NCBI GenBank assembly: GCA_027625915.1
Contig: JANTQA010000026.1
Location: 1,860,001 to 1,924,000, forward strand
Direction: 5' to 3'
Length of the DNA: 64,000 nucleotides
DNA from: Anaeramoeba flamelloides
Lineage: Eukaryota > Metamonada > Anaeramoebidae
Position 1 is the stretch's first letter; the number at the start of each line of letters is the position of its first letter. This document shows, piece by piece, positions 1-11,920 of this stretch. Below the pieces are notes generated by a model. The model was given only the letters and a program-made list of their open reading frames with translations, made no database searches and was not told the origin of the DNA. The position numbers and the translations under genes were made by a program.

Positions 1-1786
1 AAAATGGGAAAGGATCCCATGTTTCTTTGTCAAATTATTTGTAAGATATTTTTTGAAAAAATAAACTTTTAAACAATGAATTGAAAGTTGAAACTTTGAC
101 TTTGAGTTTAACTTTAAAATAGTTTCATTAAAATTATTGATTGAAGAAATGATGAAGATCAAATGAAACCCAAAATAAACTAAGTTTTGCAATTTTGAAT
201 GAAAATAAATCAATCAGTTTTGATTTGCAATTTAACTTTTTTTGATTTATTATTTAAATGAAATAATTTTAACCAATCAAGAGTCTAAAATTAACAATAA
301 TGTTTCTATTATTTTAATTAGAAATTACACTTTACTTTTTGAACGAATTTACTTTTTAAATTTTTGTTTGAAATTGTAAAGAAGAATTTCATAAAACAAA
401 AAACTAAATCAATTCAAAAAAGTAAGAATGTTTTCAAGACAATTTAACCCAATTTCTATTTTTCAGGATTGTTCAATTTCGAAAAATAACGTAACTTTGA
501 AAAAAAAACTTGAAAAGAATATTTTGGATTATTTATTTCATTTTTTTTTATAATTAGAGTTTGAATTCATTCTTTCTTTTTTGTTTTTCAGTAAATATTA
601 TTATCGAAAAAAGATTGAAAGATTGAAATACATATAATAGGGATCTTTGGTTTTGAGTTCAACCTTGGTAAGTAATGGATCTTGTTTGGATTTAATGGTT
701 TCATAAAATAATTAATTCTTATTTTATTAAACCTATTAAATACTTTTCAATCAGATCATTCAAACAACTATCAGATTTAAATAAATATTTGCAATTTTGA
801 CAAAGTTAGTCTTTATTATTAATATCTTTTTTATCTTTAAATTTACTGTAAATTTTCGACTGGATTTTTGGACTTCTTTTTTTGTTTCTAATTATTAATA
901 TCCAAAAAGAACTATTTTTTTGAAATTAATTACCATTCAAAACCAGATATATTTCTCAATTTCAAAAATACACCTTTCTTATTTTAAGAAGAATCTATAA
1001 ATATCTGGTAAGATTTGGATCAAGTTTTTTATTTCATTTATTTTTTTTATTTTGGTTTTCAAAATTTACTAATTCTCTTTTAAAATTTTTTATCTTTTTT
1101 TATTTTTATTTGTAACTTGTATAGTTTATTTAGAATAGAGCTTGTGAATGTGTATTATTATTATTTTGGGAATTTTTCTCCTTTTTGGTATTCTTTTTTG
1201 AGAAATAACAACTTATTTAAATAATTGATTATTGACTACTTTTTTTTACTAAATTTTTTGATTTTTTCTTCTAACTATTGTATTCTTTTAAATTTAATTA
1301 ATAGAAATGCAAATTCTTTCATTATCTTTTTTTAATTATCATTATTCTCTATTGTATATTTTTATTAAAATTTTAATTTTTTTGAAATAAAATAGAAAAG
1401 TAAAACTCTTTTTTTAAAAAAAATAAAAAATACAAAAACACAAATAAATAAAAAATTAGGATGTTTTTATTCTATTTTTTATTTTCTTTTTGTTTTGGAC
1501 TAAGAAATATAGTCCCTCCTTCATTTCTAAAATTTTGATTCAAGAATCTTCTGTAATGTATCTGATGTGGGCTGAGTGGTTCATCTTCATTTGAGTAATT
1601 TTGAATCGTTTAATATTTTTTATCTTTGGTGATAAAAAATAGAGAGGAGAGAATGGTGGAAAAACGAACAATTCTCGTCTGTGATGTCCTTAATTCTAGT
1701 AATGGAACTCCAGGTATTTGGACTACAAGGATCTTGATCAAAATTTAGACCTGGGGGGGGTCGCGCGTGTATAAAAAAAAATCCTC
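1..1786. other. AT-rich noncoding stretch
   Basis: I see no convincing gene here. The stretch is A/T-rich with many homopolymer tracts. A pocket at about 1635-1765 is less AT-rich, contains an eight-G run followed by GCGCG, and has a CCAGGT/ACCTGG inverted pair around 1709-1755. It lies just past the 3' end of the B-box/SPRY gene and may be part of its 3' flank. Confidence 0.5.
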
Positions 1787-1789
1787 ACC

Positions 1790-4700
1790 TCAAATTATTG
1801 TTATTTGGTTTTTTTCTTTTTCTTTTCCATCTTGGTTATCTACTATGGCAAAAAAATTTACTTTTTCGGGTAAATTTTCCCAACCTTCGAGATTTTTTTT
1901 ATTGATTTTGAAAGATATTTTTTTTTGGTCCATATCAAGAAAAATTGTGAAAATGTCGTTTTTTTTTAAAAATATTTTTTCTGGGTAGTTTTTTTCGGTC
2001 CATTTTCCGTTTTCCTTTTTGGATTTGTGGCTTTCGAGTTTTTTTCGATAGCAATTCCAATATGTTTTGAAAAAATATGTTCCTTCCAGATCACAATTTT
2101 TGATAAAATTTTCCCTATTTTGGGTTTCGATTACTCCTAAATGGATATCGTTCAATTCATTTTTTGGATTTGGGAATTGGTCTATTTTTATTTTGATTTC
2201 GTGTTTTCCGCTCGAATATATTTTTTTTCCACATATCATTGACCCATAATCATTATCTGGATTCCAAGCTGTTTTATTTTTATTTTTTAATTTTATTAGA
2301 TTTCGGTAGTTCATTTCCGGATCAAATTCTTCTTTTTTTTCGCTCTTCCTTTCTTTTTCTTTCTTCCCTCCTTTTTCGTTTTCATCTGGTTCCGTTTTCT
2401 CTTTCTTTCCACTTTTCCTTTCCGTTTTTATTATTTCGTTGCCTCCCTGTATTAATTTGATATGATTTTTATCTTTTTTAAATTTTTTGATTGTGTTTAT
2501 TTTTATTTTCTTTTTCGATATCTTTTTCTGTTTTTTTCCTGTTTCTTTCAAAATTGTCTCAATTTTGGTATTAATTATAATTTCAATTTTTTTAAATAAA
2601 TTTAGATAATTTATTTTCGAATCTTGGATTTTTTGGATCAATAAATCTGAATCATTTTCAATTTTTTTACAAATATTTTTAATTTTTTCTTTTAATTTGT
2701 TTTGATTTTCAAGTGATTTTTGTATTGTTTCCTTATTTTGATTTTCTTCGTTTTGGATTTTATTTAAAAGCATTTTTATCTTTTCATAAATTTCATTTGA
2801 GAAATCCTGTAAACCTAATATTTCATGATTATTTAACTTACAAGTTGAATAACATTCAGAGCAAATCAATTTATTTTCGTCTATGCAATATAAGGATAAT
2901 TCTTTATTGTGTTTTCTACAGAGATTAAAATTAACTTCTTTTTTGAATAAAATAATGAATAATAATATATATATATATATAATTTAGGAAAAGAATAAAA
3001 AAAAAAATATAAATAATAATAAAAATAATATATTAATTTTTGAATAAGTTTTTGGGATTATAATTTGTTTTTTTTCATAAAATTCTATGTTTATTTTTTA
3101 ATTTCCAATTTTTGTTTAAAAAATAACACTTATTGTTTATATCAAATAAGAAAATTAAAAATATTACCACAGAATTTGCATTTTCATTGTTACTCGAAAA
3201 ATAGAAATTAAATATATATTTTCACAAATAAAATTCACAAATTAAAAATAAAATAAAAATTGTTTTTTTTTTTAACAATTTAACTCTTTTGGCAATATAA
3301 TAAAATTTACTTACTTTCATTTGTTGTTCAATTTTGTGAAATTTTGTCAAGTAATTCAGAAATTATTTGTCAAGATTTTGTGAAATTGATTGTAAAAATA
3401 AAATTTTATATTGTTTCAAACAAAATATTAAACAATCACATTATTCTGGAAATTTTGGTTACACAAATTCACAAATTGATTATTTTGTGAAATCATATTT
3501 TTAAAAATGTTCATGTTTTTTTGTGACTTGTTGTTTAAAAATAGTTCTCAAAATAAATGATATTATTGATCCGATCATAAATAAAGATTTATTTTCAAGG
3601 TACTGGCATTATATTCACCGGAATAACAAAAAAATTGGTTTTTGTTTTTCAATTTTTCCATTAAGGGGTGAGTACTAAAAGTTCTCCTTCTTGTTGTTAT
3701 ATTTTCCAGAATTTTTAAGAATTTCACAAAATCAAAGATTTAGCTCTATTCTTTTGAATTCTGAAATAGTGTTGTTAGGTTTTTTAAAATTTTTGAAATT
3801 ATTAGAAAATTTCAAAAATGTTAAAAGACAGATGTTAGCTTTTCAAAAGTTTTGTATTTATTTGGAAAAACAATGAGTTTTCGTGAAGTTTTCTGTTTCT
3901 TTGTGAAGTGTTCTAGGTTTTTTTGAGTTTACTATTTAATAGATTTTCGTTAGGTTTTTTTTTTTGAGTTTTTGAAATAAACAGAAAATTTTAATAAATT
4001 TTCTGTTTATTTCAAAAACTCAAAAAAAACCTAGAACACTTCACAAATAAATAGTAAACTCAAAAAAACCTAGAACACTTTACAAATAAAATAGAAACCC
4101 TCAAAAAAACCTAACGAAAATCTATTGATTTTCCAAATAAACATAAAACCTCAAAAAAAACCTAGAACACTTCACAAATAAAAAGACAACTCTGGAAAAC
4201 CTAACGGTAAATAGGAAGTAATTTTGTTGAATCAACTGTCTCAATAATAATAATAAATCATATATCTTTATTTTTATTAATCTTTTCAATTTTTGAAAAT
4301 CATTTCAAGAGAGCCGAGTGAAAATGGAAATTAAAATATTTGCAAATTATTATTTTTTTATTTTTCATTAAACCCATTTATTGCAAAAAATTTCTCAATT
4401 TAGAAATGAATTATGATTTAGATTTAGCTTGAGTCAAACCTTTTTTTTTAAGAACCATTTTTTGAGATCAAAATCACTGAATTATTAAGAGAGTATATTC
4501 TTGGTATTGTTTAAAAGTCTCATACAAATTTTCAATATTAAAGATCAGTTAAAAAAATTGAAAATGAAAATCTTTTGGATTGTTCAAAATTTAGGATCTT
4601 AAAAAATGGTAGCTGTGAAGCTTATAAAAATTTTGATTTGGTTTTTTTAAAAAAATATCTGAAAACAAATTTCTAAATGAATAGACTCAAGAAAAAAACC

Positions 4701-6202
4701 TTTCTAGTTGGCGTTTTCTCATTTATTTGGAGAGATTAAATATATTGTTAATTTTGGTTTCAATAATCTTTGAAAAGTAGCTTTATTCATTTTTCCTAAA
4801 TTTTTTACAGAAAACTTTTTTGTTTTCAATTTTAAAATTGTAAAATATTTTGATTTAGAGAATTTTGTATTTATTTTTACAAAAATCATCCAAAGCCTCT
4901 AGAAGTTAAAATAAATGTAATAAATTTCAAGGTGTGTAAATTTCAAGAGATTCAAATGTTAAAAAAAAAATTAAAAAAAAAGTAGGAAAATTTTGAGGAC
5001 TTTTTTTGTAAACAATTTTTCACTCCTTGATTGATCTATTCTCAAAAGGAAAGTGTTGAGTAGAGACTATTCATCTATACTCAAAAGGTAAGTGGTGAGT
5101 TAAGATTGCTCTTCAATACCCATCATGGATATGTGGCCTTTAAAAGTCTGTTCATTTATTCAAAATGTATTTTACAAAAAGGGTTTTAACAATTAATGTT
5201 ATTAATTTTCAATTTCTCTTTGTTCTATTTTCAATTTTTTTCAGTTTCAATTTTTCTCTCTTATCTTTTTTTCTTTTCTATTTTCAATTTTTTTCAGATT
5301 CAATTGTCCTTTTTCTCGTTCAAAAGAGATTCGAAAATAAAAAAAATCAAAAATTTAGATCTTGAAAAGATCCTGAACCAAAAAGTAACCTTGGTTTGTT
5401 GACTAGAAAAAGTATTGATACAAAACAATTTTTTTCATCAGAGAAAGGGATTTTTTTGTTTCAAAATCAAACAAGAAGAATAACAAAAAAAAAAAAATAA
5501 AAAATTATAATGAATTTCAAAAACAAAAAAGGGTGTTGTTCTTTTTAAAAGAAGAAGAAAATTAAAAACGAAACAAGAAGGTTTGATTAAAAAGTATGAT
5601 CAAAAAAAAAAAAAAATCCAGTTGCTTAAAAAGGAATTAGAAAAAAACAAAGAAAAAAATCGACGAAAAAATAAAAAAAAATAAAAAATAAAAATTTACT
5701 TTTGACTAATTCATTGTATGGAGCTTTGTACAGGTACTTTTTGTGTTTTTTTAAAACAGAAATATTGTGTGCTTGTTCTTCGCATTTAGCGCAATAATAG
5801 ACTTTACATATGGTGCAATAGAATTGAGATTGTTTTTTATTGCAATTTTGACATTTGGGAATTAGTTTTTCAACAGGTAGGTTAATTTGTGAAAGCTTGG
5901 TGATTTTTTTTTCTTTTTTGGAATGCTTCTTCTTTTTTTGCTCGTTCTTTTTCTTCTTTTTTTCCTCTTTCTTTTTGTTTTTGTGTTTGTGTTTATTGTA
6001 AGCTTTTTTGTTTATGTTTGTTTTTTTTTGCTGTGTTTGTTCTTATTCTTCGATTTGTTTTTTTTTCTTTTGTTTGTCTTTTTTCTTGTTTTTTTGATTT
6101 TCTTCGTTTTTTTTCTTCAGATGATCCACTTTGTTCAAGATAGTATTTGTCTTCCTGGGAACTTGATTCGCTTTGACTTGTTTCAGAAGTTGATGAACTC
6201 AT
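1790..6202 (-). CDS. TRIM-like protein: two B-boxes, coiled coil, SPRY domain (two exons)
   Basis: Proposed exons are 6202-5700 and 2937-1790. Exon 1 starts with ATG, then a Ser/Glu-rich segment, a long Lys-rich linker and a B-box (CQNC, FYCTIC, YYCAKC, then H residues). Exon 2 carries a second B-box (CRKH, YCID, ICSEC), a Lys/Asn/Glu-rich coiled-coil region of about 170 residues and a C-terminal SPRY domain of about 150 residues ending in TGA. B-box 1, B-box 2, coiled coil, SPRY is the TRIM order, but no RING is visible, so ubiquitin-ligase activity is not supported. The join uses A|GTAAAT and AAAAAAG|AA. Exon 1 ends in phase 1 and exon 2 begins with two bases completing a codon. Between the Ser-rich start and B-box 1 the frame shifts by one base near a nine-A run (coding strand, 6021-6029). 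This could be a homopolymer error, a small intron or a real lesion. SPRY domains bind protein ligands; the target is unknown. Confidence 0.6.
3698..4211. repeat. Hairpin cluster H1
   Basis: Consecutive inverted repeats. One strong palindrome spans about 3953-4030, with arms of T-run plus GAGTTTTTGAAATAAACAG and its complement. It is followed by tandem units of about 35-45 bp built from CTCAAAAAAACCTAGAACAC, TTCACAAATAAA and CCTAACG motifs. The same units recur at 32.5-33.2, 43.4-43.6 and 62.8-64.0 kb. Nothing coding is seen in it. Confidence 0.75.
5037..5114. repeat. 39 bp tandem duplication
   Basis: Two adjacent units (5037-5075 and 5076-5114) share CTCAAAAGG, AAGTG and TTGAGT-like words with about eight differences. 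It lies inside the proposed TRIM-gene intron. Confidence 0.6.
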
Positions 6203-7967
6203 AATTAAAGTTTTAAAATTCAAATTATAATAAGACGATTAAAAAAATGATTAAAGATTTTTGGAAATTGATAAGAAAAATAAAAAATTTGAAATCAATT
6301 TCGTAAAATTCACAACACTTTTGTTTTATTTTGGAAATTGAGTCTCTCATTCTGAATATTTGAAAAAGATCGAAAATAAACCTTGAATCGAAAAGTTTTT
6401 AACAATTCCAAACTTTGGAAAAACTTGAACTCTTAAGGATTCTCCGAATTTCATGATCTGTGAATACTCTTTTGGTGTGTTAAAACATATTTATTGACTT
6501 AAAATCCGGTTGAGTAAATAGATCTTTATAACTCGAAAAAATAAGATTTTTTTTTCAAAAAAATTGAGAAAGGTAAACCCATTTTTTGATAAATTTTAAC
6601 ATCTTTGTCATTTTAACCACAGCTCTCTCCAACGATTCTTCAAAATTAAGAATCCATTACCTTTACTTCCCCTTGTTTCAAACTTCGATTCTTAGTTGTT
6701 GAATTCTCATTTTTACTGATAATTTTTTTAGTGGGTCTAAATCCAGATTCTTTGTTATTTATTTATTTTGGGATAGATTTCTGTTTCGTTGGTGTTTCAA
6801 AATGAAAGTGTAGGGAAATGGTTTCTGAACTTTTTCAATTTTGCAATCTTTGGGATCAATAAACACATTCTGTTTCCTTTTCACCTTTGTTTTGGGGATT
6901 TTGTATGTTTGGGTTAGTGCTGTGACTTCTCTCAATTTTAGTAAATGTGATAAGTGAAGAGATCAGCTTGTTTGCAATAGGAAGGTAGTTTGGGTTTCTT
7001 TATTTCCAGTCGATTATGAGAGTGTAATTGAAAGTGATTATTATTGGTATGTGATACCATTCAAAATACCAAACTTTCAAATTCTTTTTCTCTTCCCATC
7101 TAAAATTTCAATTGGCTGTGCTGTTCAGATTGGTAATAAAAAAGTTTTTGTTTTCCACATCAAGGTATCTTTTGAATTTGATAATGGAGTTTCGCAAATG
7201 ATTTATGGTTTCTTTTTTTTTTCCAAACCAAAGAAATTTGAAAAGAAAAGGTTTTCAGCCTTTTTTGAAGTTAGTTTAAAAATCTCGTTTCTTGTTTCAC
7301 AAAATCAAAAACAATTTTTTTGTCAAATTAAAATATTTAAAAATTTAAAAATAAAAACAAATAAAAAACTCTTTTAACCATTTTAATCATTGAAACAAAA
7401 TTTGTGGATGAAAATATAAAAGAGTCAAGATCATTTCCAAATTTTAAAATTTTACAAAATTTCAATAATTTCCAAAAATTAAAAATCCAAAAGTCTCTGG
7501 AGTACGGCCCCTCTACTTTATTTTCAAGTATTATCAAATAAAAGGTAAGGGGATAAACATACATCAATTTAATCCGGAGTGAAAGTTTTGCAAGGGGTAA
7601 AAAAAATCGATTTTAAATTTACCTTGTTTTGTTTGAAAAGTCTTTAAAGTCTTTGATCTCTGGTTTTTTTAATTTTCCTCAAAAATCCTAAAATAGGAAT
7701 ATTTTGGCTTTCCTTTAAGATATAATCAATTAAATGTTGTATTTTACTTGTGATATTATATTACAGTACCCACAGAGAATAAAATTCGGAGAATCCTTAA
7801 AACACTTGTTGGTTTTTCTGAAAAAACAGTTTAAGAGTCTTTGAAAGTTAATAAATACTATAAATTGTAAGATTATTTTAAAATTCAAAGAAAAATTCCA
7901 TAATATTTTCTGTATTAAATCAGTTTATAATCTCTTTTTGTTTTTTTTTCCAAAAACTTTGATCAAG
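6203..7967. other. Region upstream of the TRIM-like gene with possible small exons
   Basis: Coding here is uncertain. Apart from the minus-strand frame at 6759-6950, a short minus-strand open segment lies near 7110-7215. A T-rich plus-strand frame of about 110 codons (7051-7377) encodes mostly Phe, Leu and Val and looks like an antisense shadow. No family was recognised. Confidence 0.35.
6759..6950 (-). CDS. Candidate exon, hypothetical protein
   Basis: An open frame of about 63 codons ends in TAA at 6759. It is Lys-rich with good residue variety, including YKIPKTKVKRKQ and PYTFILKH. It has no ATG at its left edge, so if real it is a terminal exon preceded by an intron; AG acceptors are present just upstream. 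No domain was recognised. The A-rich coding strand matches the gene style of this window, which is the main argument for it. Confidence 0.3.
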   Translation of the reverse strand, partial: SHLLKLREVTALTQTYKIPKTKVKRKQNVFIDPKDCKIEKVQKPFPYTFILKHQRNRNLSQNK

Positions 7968-8143
7968 TACAGTCAGTTTCACTTTTAAGGCACAAACTTT
8001 CAACGAAATTTAAGGCACAATAAAAATCTCAAATTAAGGCACAAAATTCAAATTCTAGTAAAAATAAATTGTAAAATAAAAAATTCCAAATTTTGTGCCT
8101 TAATTTGAGATTTTTTTGTGCCTTAAAAGTGAAACTGACTGTA
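7968..8143. mobile_element. Palindromic TA-flanked MITE, copy 1 (short right arm)
   Basis: Both ends carry TACAGTCAGTTTCACTT and its complement. The left arm contains three AAGGCACAA motifs. The right arm lacks the segment with the third motif, so the hairpin is asymmetric. TA flanks and CAGT termini fit a Tc1/mariner-mobilised MITE. Confidence 0.85.
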
Positions 8144-8209
8144 TTTCTTGATCCCCTCTTCTCATTGTTCTGAGGGGGATTGGTTTATTAATGATAGAGA
8201 AGGTTTCCA

Positions 8210-8410
8210 TACAGTCAGTTTCACTTTTAAGGCACAAACTTTCAACGAAATTTAAGGCACAATAAAAATCTCAAATTAAAGCACAAAATTCAAATTCTAG
8301 TAAAAATAAATTGTAAAAAAAAAAATTCCAAATTTTGTGCCTTAATTTGAGAATTTTTTGTGCCTTAAATTTCGTTGAAAGTTTGTGTCTTAAAAGTGAA
8401 ACTGACTGTA
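8210..8410. mobile_element. Palindromic TA-flanked MITE, copy 2
   Basis: A full-length copy of about 200 bp, almost one complete inverted repeat. Each arm carries three AAGGCACAA-type motifs spaced about 25-30 bp apart. It lies only 66 bp from copy 1, in the same orientation. Confidence 0.9.
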
Positions 8411-10683
8411 ATAGAGAGGAATTTTTCTGATGTTTTGAAAATTATTTTGTTTTTTTTCCCTACTTCTCTAATTTGTCCAAAGCTAAGTTTCTTATAAGTA
8501 TCTATATAGCCATATTTATTTATCTTTTTGTTGAAGCTGAATATAGTTTTGAGATTTTTTATTTAATCTCTTGAGTGATAAAGTTATAAGTATTTCTGAA
8601 TAGGTTTGGGAGTTCTGCATTTTTTGGATATTTTTTTCGAAAAAAATTCTTTTTTCTATATCTAGAAGTTTGTCTAGTATTATAGGTGAGGAAATATGAG
8701 TATTTGATCGATTGAGATATCCATTCTTTTAGCTGGTTGCAATTGATTATTTTGATATCCCATCTCTTAATTTCCCTTTTAAGGATTTTTTTGAATTTTT
8801 TAAAAATTCGTTTGTTTTTATCTCCATATTCGAACTTTTTGAACTTTTTGGTGTCCATTTTGAATATTAAAGGTTGTCCCATTGGATTTTCGAAATCTGT
8901 TTTGTACCATTTGATATAATCATTTTGATCAATATATATATCATTGCAGAATTCATCATTGAAAGAAAGAGCTTTTTGTTTGTTTTCCTGAATGATCCCT
9001 TTCTTGGTTGAGGGTTTTTTTTGAGGTATTGAATTTTTTACCTCGTTTATTTTTTAATCAATAGCTCCCTCTGTTGCTATTGATGTTTTTTTCATTTTTC
9101 AATATTTTTTGATCCAAGTTTCAAGGTCAGCTAGTTCGTCAAATAATTTTATATATTTGATTGCTAAGGGATCCTCATCTCTCACATTTGTACATCTATT
9201 GCATATCATCCTCTTTCTTGATCGAATTGTATTTGTACATTTTAGGCATTTTAGAGAGTGGAATTTTCCTGTATTCTGGTTTACTTTTATTTGGATATTT
9301 TCTTCTTTTGAATGAGCTTTGGATAAGATTTCTTTTTCCAATTATTTGAGCTTGTCCATTTTTTCTTCATATTTTTTATAGTCTGGATATATTTCTGTAT
9401 CCGAGTCTGATTCCGTGGATGATTCTGAGTTGGAATTTGAAGATGTTTCTGAACTGGATTCTGAAGATCCTGATTCAGTATTATCCTCGGTTGAATATAT
9501 GTAATTACTTTTTTCTTTTTCTTTTTCTTTTTCTTTTTCTTTTTCTTTTTCTTTTTCTTTTTCTAATTTTTTTTTATGTTTTTCTTTTTTATATTTTTTC
9601 ATTAATGTTTTCATTTGTTCTTTTTGTGATAATTTTAAGGTTTTTCCCTCTTGATCACCCGATTTTTTTAATACTTCCCGGACACCGGAATTATGTCAAT
9701 TGGCAAGAGTATTCTCCTCCAAATTAGACGTCGAAAGAAGGATGCTATCTCCTCGTAGGTTTGACATTCCACCGCAAAGAGTAGTCTTAATTTCGATTTG
9801 ATCTAATTTTAAATCAGGGTTTATTTCTATTTCCTTATTGAACTCATGATTTTGATTCTTTTCAATATTTTTAAGTTTATTTTTTTCCTTATTTTAATCT
9901 TTATTTATATTCTCAGTCCGTTTTTTTAATTTTCCTTTTTTTTCAAAATTTTTATTTTTCAGTTTCAATTTTTTAGTCTTTTCATTTTTTTCTCTATCAT
10001 TTTCAGAGTTTTCATTTTTTTGGTTATTATTTTTGGAATTATCATTTTTTTGATTTTTTTTCTTATTTTTTTTATTTTTCTTTTTTTCTATATTTTCTTT
10101 AAGGTCTTGTGTTTTTTCTGATTCCTCTATGCTTATTTCATTCATTTCTGTATTTTCTGAGTTTTCAGAAATTATTTTTAAGCGTTCATTTTCTGAATTT
10201 TGAGGATTTGTATTTTTTTCCTTGTTGATCAGGGTATTTCTAGTCTGTGGGCTTATTCCCCATTTAGACTTAGTTTTAAGTATATTTTTTTTCTTGTATA
10301 ATTTCTTGAGTGTTTTTTTTTGAATTTATTTTAATGTTTTTTTTTCAATTTTTAGTTTTTTGATTTTTTCATTGATTGTATTGAGTTCTTTTTGCGTTTG
10401 TAGTTTTTTTCATTGATGTTTTTGACAATTTCTTTAAGTGTGTTATTGTCTTCATTTTTTTCTTCCTTTCTTTTAAAGGCCTTTTTAACTAATATTTTTG
10501 TATTGTTTACTTCTGTATCCTTCATTGTGAGTGCTTTATCTCTCATTTTTTCACTTTTTAGTTGGACTATGAAGTAAATTAATCCTGATCTTGTCGTTTT
10601 TCTCTCTACTTTTTCAGGATTGAAACTAGTAAAATGTATATTAATTTGTTTTTTAGTAGTTTCTTTTGGGAGATTTTTTTCCT

Positions 10684-10884
10684 TACAGTCAGTTTCACTT
10701 TTAAGGCACAAACTTTCAACGAAATTTAAGGCACAAAAAATTCTCAAATTAAAGCTCAAAATTCAGAATTATTTTTTTTTACAATTTATTTTTACTAGAA
10801 TTTGAATTTTGTGCCTTAATTTGAGATTTTTTTGTGCCTTAAATTTCGTTGAAAGTTTGTGCCTTAAAAGTGAAACTGACTGTA
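10684..10884. mobile_element. Palindromic TA-flanked MITE, copy 3
   Basis: A full-length copy with TACAGTCAG ends and TA on both sides, inserted inside the RRM-like decayed coding region. Coding-like sequence resumes on either side. The central unpaired segment differs from copy 2. Confidence 0.9.
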
Positions 10885-11314
10885 CCTTTCAGGAAGATCT
10901 CTTTTATTGAGTATTTTTTTTTGGACTTTTTGTTATTATCTTTCGAAGAATTATCTCTAGAGGGATGTCTTGAGCACCTTTCTTTTCTAGATATATAAGT
11001 ATTTCTCTTTTTATTAGGCCTTTGCCTTACAGCTTGGCTGTAACTTATATTTCCATTTCTGTGGGCATTTAATTTGTCCCTTTTTTTTGTTCTGATTTCT
11101 AGGAGGGTTTCTTTTATTGTTAATCTGTGGATTTCTTCTATCCATCTCTCTTCTTGTTACCTGAGAGTTGGGCCTTCGCCCCCCAGATTGTTTGTATTCG
11201 GGATATTCATAGTCTACCCCTATCCCTTTGTTTTGTGGGTTGTACCCAACCGGGCCTCGATTTCTCGGGGAGCTGACTTCGGGATGGTTCAGCTTATAAC
11301 CACTAAAATTCTTA

Positions 11315-11491
11315 TACAGTCAGTTTCGTTTTTAAGACACAAACTTTCTACGAAATTTAAGGCACAATAAAAATCTCAAATTAAGGCACATGATTTCAAA
11401 TTCTAGTAAAATAATTTGAAAAAATCAAATTCCAAAAAATTGTGCTTTAATTTGAGATTTTTTTTGTGCCTTAAAAGTGAAACTGACTGTA
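11315..11491. mobile_element. Palindromic TA-flanked MITE, copy 4 (short right arm)
   Basis: TA-flanked copy with intact termini but a shortened right arm like copy 1. It also carries more substitutions (GTTTCGTTTTTAAGAC instead of the usual left arm). It separates the first RRM-like segment from the basic segment of the decayed coding region. Confidence 0.88.
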
Positions 11492-11920
11492 GTCAGAGGG
11501 GCTATAAGGGTAAAGAGAAGAATATATACTTTGGATAAAGCTGGAATTTGAGAAGTATACCTCGGTTCTCCTATCCTCCACGAAGATGGGATAGTCTTTT
11601 AAGGTCCAGTATGCTCTTGTGGCTTGTCTTGAGTCCTCAAATTCGACCTCTGTAAACATAGGCCCTGAGTTGGCTTCTTCATGTTTATTGGTACTGGCGC
11701 CCTTAAATAAATAAATTTTTTTTTTATTTTTATTTTTATTTATTTTATTTTTGGATTCGTCATCGCGTAGTTCGAAATGTTCGATTCTCTGGATTTTGAA
11801 ATAGAGGTCACCCAGGCATGCGTATAGTCCCTGCGCATAAGTGTCCTCTTGTGGGTAGGATTTCTTTCCCAACAAGTATAAAATGTTGGTATATTTGTTT
11901 CTTGTTTGATGAAAGTTCAT

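Larger units (their letters stand above)
2938..5699 (-). other. Long intron of the TRIM-like gene
   Basis: This 2.76 kb interval lies between the two B-box exons. It begins with GT and ends with AG on the minus strand. It holds a hairpin-cluster repeat (about 3698-4211), a 39 bp tandem duplication and an AT dinucleotide run near 2959-2982. No further exon was recognised. Its status as one intron rests on the phase match and on the B-box 1 / B-box 2 order. Confidence 0.5.
8559..11920 (-). pseudogene. Decayed coding region with RRM-like segments, interrupted by two MITEs
   Basis: Minus-strand coding fragments follow one another for 3.4 kb. The 5' part (11920-11471) begins MNFHQTRNKY and contains an RRM-like fold with a GPMFTEVEFED strand resembling RNP1. 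After the MITE at 11315-11491 comes a Pro/Arg/Asn-rich basic segment. After the MITE at 10684-10884 comes a second possible RRM-like segment (INIHFTSF, YFIVQLKS). Further on are Lys/Glu repeats, a Ser/Glu-rich stretch, a CLKC/CNRC zinc-like motif (about 9250-9180) and a basic C-terminal segment (8882-8559). The frame is broken in several places, so I treat the region as a decayed gene or element. No reverse transcriptase or transposase is visible and the family is unassigned. The 11.1-11.9 kb part is clearly less AT-rich than its surroundings. Confidence 0.5.

Noticed and set aside
1740-1770. Eight-G run with GCGCG as a telomere or rDNA trace
   Set aside because: It is a single short run without repetition or neighbouring rRNA or telomeric repeats.
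2959-2982. AT dinucleotide run as a promoter or origin
   Set aside because: Such runs are common in this composition (another lies at 49360-49380) and nothing else supports a function.
5923-6204. 93-codon plus-strand hydrophobic frame resembling a membrane protein
   Set aside because: It is the exact antisense of the Lys/Glu-rich linker of the TRIM-like exon 1.
7051-7377. 108-codon plus-strand frame
   Set aside because: Its composition is Phe/Leu/Lys from T- and A-rich DNA, without a motif, and coding strands in this window are A-rich. It is more likely antisense to weak minus-strand segments.
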